The notes under the pieces are model-generated. The model was not told the DNA's origin. It did no database searches and saw only the letters and a program-made list of their open reading frames with translations. Below, one piece after another: positions 43,223 through 50,941 of a DNA stretch of 64,000 bases. Position numbers and translations under genes: made by a program. The stretch lies in assembly GCA_951640165.1 (NCBI GenBank), contig OX621253.1, positions 26,011,469-26,075,468 on the forward strand, in the 5' to 3' direction. Numbering within the stretch: the first letter of the stretch is position 1; each line of letters opens with the position of its first letter. The DNA comes from Pseudoips prasinana (taxonomy: Eukaryota > Arthropoda > Insecta > Lepidoptera > Nolidae).

Positions 43223-44199
43223 CCCTAGAAAGATAATCTACGTCTTTGAGACGCACGGCCGACACAAATATTGCTATTTCTTTTTTATTTCGCATCGTAG
43301 CGCTCTGTCCTTCTAGGTTATCCCAGTGGCCGGGCAGACCTTACGCGAGACGGCTGTGTCGCCCTGGTAAGTACAATAATTACGTAGATACAGGGATGGC
43401 GTACGTTCGAGAGACGTATGATTATCCTTTGTGTAACTTTTGAACCTCATTCCCTGTAGTAATAGTTCGTTTTATTTATCGTTTTTTTTATATTTTAGGT
43501 GATTTTGGTAATCTATTGCAATGGCTGGACGCAGAGCCCTTGATTATAACCAAATTGAAAAATATTGGAGAACAGTGAAGATGAGATTCCTTCAGAGAGT
43601 GACAGTGAAGTGGAGGATGACTTGAATCAAGATGTCCGTGTAAATATCCAAGAGTTGCTACCAAAAACTAATACTTTAGATAATAATGTAGAACCAGTAA
43701 GCAAAAAGAAGAGATATTGTGCATATTGTCCGTCAAAAATAAGAAGAATGTCGAAAATTACATGTTATAAATGCAATAAAAGCATTTGTGGTGAACACAA
43801 AACTGATATAATGTAAAGGCTGTATCTAAATGTGATTTGAACTTAAAACTTGTTGATTTTTTATATGAAGCTCTTAATTAGTCCTTATTCTATAATATTA
43901 TGTAAAAAAAATGTGATTTTAAACTTAAGATTAACATAATTACTCAACAAAGGAAGACTTAATATTTTTTAATTATTTTGTAAGAGGTTTATAAAATTTC
44001 GTTATGTTTTTAAATTATATTCATTTTCTAATTGTAATTATGTTTTTATTTGTCGTAGAAAACCCTAAACTAATGATTCAATAACTTTTTAAAAGGTTAT
44101 TTATGGAAACTTGTCCCATATGCACTTATAAATGCGAATACGTCTCAAAGACGTATGATTATCTTTACCGTAGGTCAAAATAAGATTATCTTTCTAGGG
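43223..44199 (+). mobile_element. Internally deleted piggyBac with T. ni-type termini
   Basis: Flanked by TTAA (43219-43222, 44200-44203). Both ends start CCCTAGAAAGATAATC, the terminal sequence known from the Trichoplusia ni piggyBac. Subterminal copies of ACGTCTTTGAGACG and ACGTCTCAAAGACGT follow inside each end. The 977-bp interior keeps only the start and the end of the transposase gene, so it depends on an intact relative for movement. Confidence 0.93.
43521..43816 (+). pseudogene. Remnant piggyBac transposase (N- and C-termini fused)
   Basis: Starts M-A-G-R-R-A-L-D-Y at 43521. After one missing base in an A run (about 43560) the frame continues with the acidic segment S-E-D-E-I-P-S-E-S-D-S-E. 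A large deletion then joins it to the C-terminal cysteine-rich domain (C-A-Y-C-P-S-K-I-R, C-Y-K-C-N-K-S-I-C). The entire catalytic domain is gone. If translated in frame it would be a DNA-binding peptide only. Confidence 0.85.
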
Positions 44200-44203
44200 T
44201 TAA

Positions 44204-44321
44204 TATTGGGAAGTCGTCGAACTCAGCGCCATCTAGTTTTTCGCTAAGGGAACTATTTATGTATGTAAATCTATAGCTAGGTGTATACTGCTGTACTGTC
44301 CAATTCTATAGGATATTATAT
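44204..44321. other. Short spacer between piggyBac and the 6.4-kb element
   Basis: Unique-looking 118 bp that ends in ATAT (44318-44321), repeated at 50765-50768 as the probable target duplication of the next element. Confidence 0.4.
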
Positions 44322-44526
44322 GTGAGTGGTTGACCAAAAAGGGACCTGGAGGGATTGGAAACCGTTAATTTTTTTTTTTGAATTTTTTAATCTGTGGTCT
44401 TTTAGCTTTGTTTTGGTCTAACCAGAATATTTTTAGGTGCTGTAGTGTTTTTTTTATGATTTTTTTTGTGGGCGAGGCAGTATTGGAAAGATTACACCTT
44501 GCACACAGCGCACACTAGTTTTTGTG

Positions 44527-47500
44527 ATGTCAGGTAAGGGAGCGTTCAAGTATTACGTAACGCAATTTTTGAAGATTTTTGACCCCCCCTCCCTCCACTG
44601 TAACGCTCCGTAACGTTTTTCTGTACCCCTCCCCCCCTCTCTCTAAACGTTACGTAACACTCAAGTGATCATTTTTACCCTGAAGTCGCAAAAAGTTATG
44701 TTTTTATTCTTGGTATAGTTTTAATTGCCTTATAATAAAACAAGAGATTTTTAATTCGCAACACCTGCGTATTTTGTTTATTTTTTTATAAATTTTTGGC
44801 CTTACACACAATTGTTTTTCTCCTCTTTCTCCTAAGTATTTTAGCTTTTTGTACTTATAAAGTCTTCAAATAAAATAACATTTATTTTAACCTTTGGCAA
44901 TGCAATTATAAACCGAAACCCAGTGAACGCAAATAAACATGGAAGCATTCCTAGCTCGCGAAAATGACCCATGGCAGATTGTGCCGCGGTAGGCGGGGCT
45001 TAAAAATTGTGCCGCGGACCGAGTGGGACCGAGTTTGCGCACTACAGGCATCAATGGCGGTAGTCTGTCAGTTGTTAATTTCAGCGTGTTTAATTTCCAA
45101 AAATGCCTTCCTGTGCAGTGAAGTGGTGTATCAATAAATCTCATTTACATAACAAGAGTGTTGGAATTAGTTACGAGTAGATAGTAGTTAGAGTTAGATT
45201 ACGAGTAAGTACATCGCTATATATTTTAATTTTATTAAATATGAAGTCAATCAAATTGACACAAAATATATGGTGATGTTGTTATGCAAACGAATCAATT
45301 TATTTATCTACACAAAAATTATGACGATTTTTTTTTATTTATTACAATTATTTTAATCTTAGATAAAATACTGAGCATCTTTAGGGTATGCACAAAGAAT
45401 GGTAATGGTGGTATTAAAACAGCTTGGTTTCTTCAAATTTCCACTCGATCTAAAGCGAAGAGAACTATGGACAATAATGGTTCCTTTGGAAATGAATTCA
45501 ATTCAATTTTATTTATATATTTACAGGGTAACTTGTAAAGCACCAATTACCTCACAGGACTAGATAGCTAAAACCATAAGCAACAACATTTATTTTACAA
45601 CTTTTGATAATTTGTATTTGTTTTTTTGTCAAAAGGCTATATTAATTAATTTACCACTTGAATGTATATAACTCTACGTGCATCGTAAATAATATGTAAC
45701 CAGGCGGCTTGCGTAATCTTTGCGATGCCCGTAGAGTAAGTTGTTGCTTATGGTGTTAGCTTCCTAGTCCTGCGAGGTTGTTGGTATTTTACAAGTAACC
45801 CTGCATATCTAGATCACCTATAATTTCAAGTCGATTCGTCCACGCGTTTTCAAGATAAAGGGTATTGACAGACAGTCGGACGGATGAATAAAGAAGTGAA
45901 GGGGGCCCTAAAAAGTTGTACTTAAGTGTTATGTATACCTACGGACATTGTAAATAATAATTAGTGAATAATTGGTCACAAATTTGTTTTATTTACCTAG
46001 TATCATAGTAAATAAACCCATTACTCGCCAAATACTGCTCTATTTAAAGACCTTAGAAAAACTCTTGCCGTAAAGTTCAAGATACTGTATATTTTATCAT
46101 AATTCTTTATTATTTTAATAATATCAATGTCACGGTGAATTATTTTCGTTGCACTTTATAACATAAAACATCCCTCGGCGAATGTCATGAAGATGGTAAT
46201 TTAGACCCGAACATGACGTCATAAAGTCTACTTTTAAAAGGTGTATCTGAGCGGTAATATTTTGGCCAATCAGAGACGGTATTCCGTTATGTCAGTTTGA
46301 TTGGGATATTGGGTCAAAATTTGCGCTTAGTTCCCTTGAAGTAATGCTTCCATGTTTATTTGCGTTCACTGCCGAAACCCAACTGAAATTAAGCATTTTA
46401 CTCGAAATAAAATCGTATTCTTAACAAAATTAAAAAATAATCAACTATTAAACTAAGTATTTAAGTAGGCCTATAAAAACAATTCGATTGAAATTACTGC
46501 TCCTCTGTCCACGGGTTTACTAGCCACTCAGATTCTTTCATCACTGGTATCTGGAGTGCAGACGAAAACGGTTCTGGAATTGTTAAGCCACTTGCATCAA
46601 CTTCGTCTTCGTCGAGCCAGTCAGCATCCTCAGACGATGTTTCATAATGACGCACAATGCAGAGAAGCTCGTTTGCCCTTTTGGCAGCAAGGCGCTGTCG
46701 CCGTACTCTAGTTTCACAATGGTCTTGGACAGTCTTGCCATGCACGTAACGACAGTGCATTTGAACACTCCTGTGAGATGTGAAATAGATCCCACAGGTT
46801 AGACATACTTTTTTCTTTAGGTCGGATTGTACAGATGGACAAAAGAAATCGTAAGGCATCTGCTTAAATCCTTCTAGAGAAGGTGACAGATCAACGGACA
46901 ACCTCACAAGAAGTGGCGAAAACTTGCATTTTCCTTTGTTTAGCAAACTGGGTACTGCGAGCTTGCTTGGGGTTTGAAGTATTGGGCAAGGTGGCGGCAT
47001 GAAAGTATCCGTAAACACAGATTTCAATGCACTTCTCGGTGGTGAACAGCAGGATTCATCCGCGCATTTTATAATTTGTAAGAAATATTGAGATTCACGG
47101 ACGTGAACGCTATACCACGCGAGATTTGGTTCTGCTGGATCTTGCATGCTATCTTCGGGCTGTCTATACTCCGCCGAAACGTCGTAATCATAAATTTTCA
47201 TTTCTCTCCACACTTCTGCAAGTGTTTCCCCAGCGTGCTGAAAATTGCGTTTTTCCAAATCATCATCCATAGTCATTCCTTTGTCGTCGAGATGAGATCC
47301 AAAATGTTCATGAGGCACAATGACGCCTGCCAGTCCTTTTGCTGAGGGGAGCCATGCGACGCTCAACTCGGTTATATGCGCTCCGCCCAGGAGCATTAGT
47401 CGCTATAAACAGGGCGTCCAGGTTGTTTTAATAACACCGACTACCGCAATAGTCTTCTGCATTAACACTAACAAATACTGACAACAAAAACAAATTTCAA

Positions 47501-48358
47501 TGACGTCCAATACAATCTAAGGGATTCCCCGTGAAATATAAACGGAAAGTTTTGCGAACATGCGAGAACAAATTAAAAATTACGACCAGACTAATACAAT
47601 CGAGGGATTCCCCGTAAAACGTAAACGAGAAGGGTTGCCAATTTGGGAGTTTAATTCCCTAATTTTTTATATAAAAAAAGAAATAATGTTACGTAACGTG
47701 TTGTAAGAAAGACCCCCTCCCGCCCCTGTAACGCATCGTAACGTTTTACGAGACCCCCCCGCCCCCCCAAATTGCGTTACGTAATACTTGAACGCTCCCT
47801 AAGTGGATACAATCAGTTTTATTGTTTTATTGTACTTTTAAGGTTATCTCTAGTGCAACGAAGTCTCTATATCGTGTGCAGGTCCAAAAAGACGTTCGTA
47901 CTTGTCAGAAAGTGACGACGACGCTACTCAAATGGACAGTCCTAAAAGTTTAAAGGTCTCCAATGATACCCAAGGTAATTAAAACAACTTATTTTTGTTT
48001 CAAAGTCTATAATGGAGCTCACACTTCAATATTAAATAATCTGCGAGTAGAAACTTAACAAATTTTCTGTGTTTCAGAAGTCAAAGAAAACTTAAATCCT
48101 AATAAAATTAATGATGATAATATTTTGTTTGAACAATACGGTCAAGCTTGGGATGACACAATAAATGAAGCAATTCCGAAGATGTTGGATGCTACTACTC
48201 AAACGGAAAAAGATGTTGAAGAATTTTTTTTAAAAAAAGAGGCGTCTAATGAGGCTTTCGGAGTATTTGTCGGCAAGGAACTATCCACTGTTCCACAAAT
48301 AAAGAGGCGCTTCGTGATGTATGAAATAATAAAAATAATCGAGCACAGTAGTAAATAA
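44527..48358 (+). CDS. Small BESS-like accessory protein of the 6.4-kb element (three exons)
   Basis: Exon 1 44527-44533 (ATGTCAG), exon 2 47882-47974, exon 3 48078-48358. All borders are GT..AG and the phase is kept (M-S-G-P-K-R-R-S-Y-L-S-E-S-D-D-D; then T-Q-E-V-K-E-N). 126 aa: basic start, acidic serine patch, then D-A-W-D-D-like helix and a C-terminal helix pair (F-V-G-K-E-L-S..R-R-F-V-M-Y-E-I-I-K-I-I) resembling a BESS motif, a protein-interaction module often found in MADF DNA-binding proteins. Intron 1 holds the 3.3-kb nested element, whose TAA target lies inside the splice donor. The stop lies 77 bp from the end of the convergent transposase-like gene. The role as transposition cofactor is inferred by analogy with two-gene elements such as Harbinger. 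Confidence 0.65.
45103..45180 (+). pseudogene. Start of a THAP zinc-finger exon
   Basis: M-P-S-C-A-V-K-W-C-I-N-K-S continues to G-I-S-Y-E and a stop. This is the N-terminal C-x4-C part of a THAP domain, the DNA-binding module of P-type transposases. The sequence 5' of it (44950-45100) is GC-rich and promoter-like. The rest of the gene has been deleted. Confidence 0.7.
45524..45803. mobile_element. MITE with 60-bp imperfect inverted repeats, nested
   Basis: The arms start CAGGGTAACTTGTAAA (left) and CAGGGTTACTTGTAAA (right, reverse complement) and stay similar for about 60 bp, containing CCATAAGCAACAAC in both. 280 bp, no ORF. The flanks (TATATTTA / CATATCTA) are only 6/8 alike, so the target duplication is uncertain. 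Confidence 0.75.
46494..47396 (-). CDS. C2H2 protein fragment of the nested TAA element
   Basis: 300 codons. After about 15 doubtful residues: L-A-G-V-I-V-P-H-E-H-F-G-S-H-L-D, D-L-E-K-R-N-F-Q-H-A-G-E-T-L-A-E-V-W, Y-F-L-Q-I-I-K-C..C-C-S, D-T-F-M-P-P-P, Y-D-F-F-C-P-S-V and a C2H2 finger (C-L-T-C..H-C-R-Y-V-H). I know this block order from repetitive transposon-borne proteins of arthropods, where it follows a catalytic region that is missing here. The C-terminus is acidic (S-S-E-D-A-D-W-L-D-E-D-E). It is therefore the 3' part of a transposase-type gene left by internal deletion. Upstream of 47396 the frame meets a stop. Confidence 0.6.
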   Translation of the reverse strand: MLLGGAHITELSVAWLPSAKGLAGVIVPHEHFGSHLDDKGMTMDDDLEKRNFQHAGETLAEVWREMKIYDYDVSAEYRQPEDSMQDPAEPNLAWYSVHVRESQYFLQIIKCADESCCSPPRSALKSVFTDTFMPPPCPILQTPSKLAVPSLLNKGKCKFSPLLVRLSVDLSPSLEGFKQMPYDFFCPSVQSDLKKKVCLTCGIYFTSHRSVQMHCRYVHGKTVQDHCETRVRRQRLAAKRANELLCIVRHYETSSEDADWLDEDEVDASGLTIPEPFSSALQIPVMKESEWLVNPWTEEQ

Positions 48359-48435
48359 TTGACAATAGTAATAATTATGAAGTCTCATCACAAACATTAC
48401 AATCACAAATAAAAAATTATAATAATGAATAGTCT

Positions 48436-50529
48436 TTACTTTTTGTTTTGTTTGCATGAACGTATGGTGTGCCCTGGTTCTTTACAACGCCCACAGGCAG
48501 TAACTTTCCTGGGTTTTTTAGCAGAAGGACCTGGCTGATCTTCTTTAGCCGTCTGTTTTTTAGCAGAAGGTCCTGGCTGATCCACTTTAGCCATCTGGCT
48601 TGTAGGTTTCGCTTCTTGTGGTTTTGGGCATGTTAGGTTAGCTGCGTCTTTCGAAGTGCAAAGGGGTGCTATTTCCTCGAATAAATACCATTGTCTTGCA
48701 AGTGAAAGCCCTGGTGGAACTAATAAATTTGGCATACCAGTGATATCATCTAAAGTCATTCCCTTCTTAACAATATTAAATTTTTGAGCTGAACTGTTAG
48801 CTAGAACTTTACATTCCACTGTAAATGGATCATCCGATTTAATAGTGAAGTGGTGATATCGTGTTATTCCTGGAATAGTTGTGAAGAATTCGCTGAGGTA
48901 GGCGTTCCACTCATACCACTGAACATTTATTATTCCGTTCACGTAGTCATTCGTACAGATAGCCTTATTTTTTCCCGAAACTGTCGAGTTAGCCACACAT
49001 TCTTCGATATCATGCAAAGTATCTACTGTAGATTTAGAAAACTTCTGTTTAAAAAGTCCAAACATTCTGTCTGGGGAAAACTTAGTGTGGCCCACCAATA
49101 AGAAGTTAAGATGCACTGTCTTGTTTAAATCCCTTGCTACCCTCCATGCACAGTAATGCACAACAGCATTGTTTTTATTTTGACCCACGCAGTTATCTGC
49201 ACAAATATGCTGAATATCTTGGTCACAAATATTGTATTCTAAATGGTGATGAATGAGATTAATCACACTGTTTGCCCCTTTTCCTATGTTGTCACATTCA
49301 TCTATGAGATAATTCGTCTGTGTGTTGTCTGCTTCATCATTTATTCCAAAAAGGCCACATTTTCTTGCAGTTTTAAAAAAGGCAGGTCCAACTTGCATTT
49401 CAGATGAGGGATAATGGATATTCTGTGCATAATCGATACTGAAGACACGCATTCCAGGTTTCTGCTCCAGTTGTTTGGCTTGAGTAAGAGCTACACTTGC
49501 ATCTTTCCTTATATCATTGTAGAATTTTCTTTGAATATCAGCTTCTTCTAAATGATTAATTGCTTGCTTCAGTTTTTCAGTCTTCGTCTGATCGGGCATG
49601 TTAATATTACGCATGATGGCTATATTATTATCTCGACATACTGGACAGAGATCAGAGCTTGGTTTCATGGATGTTATGTAAGGCACATATGTATTCCAAC
49701 ATTGTATGAAAGTCGTCCAGCCGTCATGATCAATATTGCTATCATTGCATGACTCCACATAGTTTCTATACATACGCCTTTTTGTTAAATTAGCAGGCAA
49801 TTTCATGACTCTAAAGTCCCAAAACTGCGGAAGTCGACCAGGTAGTGGAATAGATACTTTTTCAGCTGTATTTTTAATAAATTTAACTATCATATCCAAA
49901 TGTTCTGTGGGAGTTGCATTATGAATAGGTTTGCCTTTTAGACCATGAACTTTATCAGCCACTCCTTTCTCATCAAAATGTTTGAGAATATTTTTGAAGG
50001 CCTTGATGCCTATTGCATGAAGAAATAAAAACGTTGACTGGCATATTTCTATATCGGCATGAAAATATTTGTTCCGCAATATGGGTTTGGTGTAAGAAAA
50101 TTTTTTGTACTTATCTCCCAGCTGTGTGCTTCTTCTATGACACTCCAACTTACTCAAAATCGCTGTACACTTTGTAGATTTATCCATATCCATGTATTGC
50201 TGCCGAACACGTGATAGATATTGTCGAGAAAATATGCCTGAGCATGGGCCACCATTTGGGCCTTTACTACAATTACATGTATCATCCATGAATTTAGTAA
50301 TAATTTCGACCTCTCGTATATCTTCAGTGCTTCGCTCCATAATGTTGTCATTTTCTCCTTCATTTACAGTTTTAGCACCAGTATACATGTCCTCCAAACT
50401 TATTGCATCGAAATCTAAAATTTCCACTTCAAGGTCGTGCAATTCCAACTCATTATTTTCAGTCATCCCATAATAATCGTCCAACTGACGTAATTCGTCC
50501 TCTAACAAAACAGACGTGGCTTTAATCAT
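48436..50529 (-). CDS. DDE-like protein with C-terminal zinc knuckle (putative transposase)
   Basis: Uninterrupted 697 aa. The acidic N-terminus (1-75) is followed by a Cys cluster (C-N-C..C, near 85-100), helical DNA-binding-like region, C-P-V-C pair, then the core. D366 lies in F-S-I-D-Y-A-Q-N, D445 in C-A-D-N-C-V-G-Q-N-K-N-N, and D487 in G-H-T-K-F-S-P-D-R-M-F. Downstream D-I-E-E-C-V could supply the Glu. The tail has two copies of D-Q-P-G-P-S-A-K-K and a Cx2Cx4Hx4C knuckle (C679, C682, H687, C692). The core resembles a widespread, uncharacterised family of animal proteins (possibly what Pfam calls DUF7869; not checked). Position inside TIRs, intact length and the D-blocks argue for transposase; catalysis is unproven. 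Confidence 0.75.
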   Translation of the reverse strand: MIKATSVLLEDELRQLDDYYGMTENNELELHDLEVEILDFDAISLEDMYTGAKTVNEGENDNIMERSTEDIREVEIITKFMDDTCNCSKGPNGGPCSGIFSRQYLSRVRQQYMDMDKSTKCTAILSKLECHRRSTQLGDKYKKFSYTKPILRNKYFHADIEICQSTFLFLHAIGIKAFKNILKHFDEKGVADKVHGLKGKPIHNATPTEHLDMIVKFIKNTAEKVSIPLPGRLPQFWDFRVMKLPANLTKRRMYRNYVESCNDSNIDHDGWTTFIQCWNTYVPYITSMKPSSDLCPVCRDNNIAIMRNINMPDQTKTEKLKQAINHLEEADIQRKFYNDIRKDASVALTQAKQLEQKPGMRVFSIDYAQNIHYPSSEMQVGPAFFKTARKCGLFGINDEADNTQTNYLIDECDNIGKGANSVINLIHHHLEYNICDQDIQHICADNCVGQNKNNAVVHYCAWRVARDLNKTVHLNFLLVGHTKFSPDRMFGLFKQKFSKSTVDTLHDIEECVANSTVSGKNKAICTNDYVNGIINVQWYEWNAYLSEFFTTIPGITRYHHFTIKSDDPFTVECKVLANSSAQKFNIVKKGMTLDDITGMPNLLVPPGLSLARQWYLFEEIAPLCTSKDAANLTCPKPQEAKPTSQMAKVDQPGPSAKKQTAKEDQPGPSAKKPRKVTACGRCKEPGHTIRSCKQNKK

Positions 50530-50768
50530 AGCTCACACTTAGTTACGCACATAAAGACAAGAAACTGACACTAAATAAGTCGCCAATAACGTAGTAACCG
50601 CAAACACGTGTTGACACTCACTAACGAAGTCGCATACTGACATAAAACATGCCGCGCCCCCCGCCCGCGCACGAGTCGAAACTTGATTCTACACGAAATT
50701 TCAAACGCGATTTACTCGAAATCAATTATTTTCCCTTGAGGTCCCTTTTTGGTCAACCACTCACATAT

Positions 50769-50941
50769 GTATATTGTATGAGATTAGGGTGTCCGCTATA
50801 TACAAAATGCTTACGTACTACGTAAACGAAAAAAAAAACTACAGAATTGTATATTTTGCCATTTTATTTTCTCCACGTCACACATTTAAAATAAAATTTT
50901 GTGTTCGCCTTTTTCTTCCTTTATGACTTAAGTAGTGCCGA
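50769..50941. other. Spacer between 6.4-kb element and P-like gene
   Basis: AT-rich, likely the 3' end of the P-type element. No terminal repeat recognised. Confidence 0.3.

Larger units (their letters stand above)
44921..46371. mobile_element. THAP/P-like DNA transposon, non-autonomous, nested
   Basis: Perfect 29-bp inverted repeats (44921-44949, 46343-46371) start CAGTGAACGCAAATAAAC. The 8-bp target duplication CCGAAACC is exact (44913-44920, 46372-46379). An 8-bp duplication fits P or hAT elements; the internal THAP start exon points to the P side. 1451 bp with no transposase core. Confidence 0.9.
44538..47799. mobile_element. Nested TIR element with TAA duplication
   Basis: TAA (44535-44537 and 47800-47802) flanks inverted repeats starting GGGAGCGTTCAAGTATTAC and running on through GTAACGCAAT. 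Further inside both ends are C-rich runs and repeated GTAACG..CGTAACGTTTT motifs. A 3-bp TAA/TTA duplication and GGG-start suggest a Harbinger-like mechanism, but its remaining gene is not Harbinger-like. 3262 bp, of which 1459 bp are the inner THAP element and its TSD copy. Confidence 0.85.
44322..50764. mobile_element. 6.4-kb two-gene TIR transposon, type not assigned
   Basis: The left end starts GTGAGTGGTTGACC and continues AAAAAGGGACCT. The right end is the exact reverse complement over 26 bp (50739-50764). ATAT follows on both outer sides (44318-44321, 50765-50768), a possible 4-bp duplication in a palindromic context. Two genes converge: a spliced plus-strand gene (44527-48358) and an intronless minus-strand gene (48436-50529). 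Without its nested inserts the element would be about 3.2 kb. The larger protein has three conserved Asp-centred blocks and a zinc knuckle, as expected for a transposase, but I cannot place it in a named superfamily with certainty. Confidence 0.85.

Noticed and set aside
48850..49101. Plus-strand frames inside the 697-aa gene
   Set aside because: Opposite-strand shadows of a long, motif-bearing ORF.
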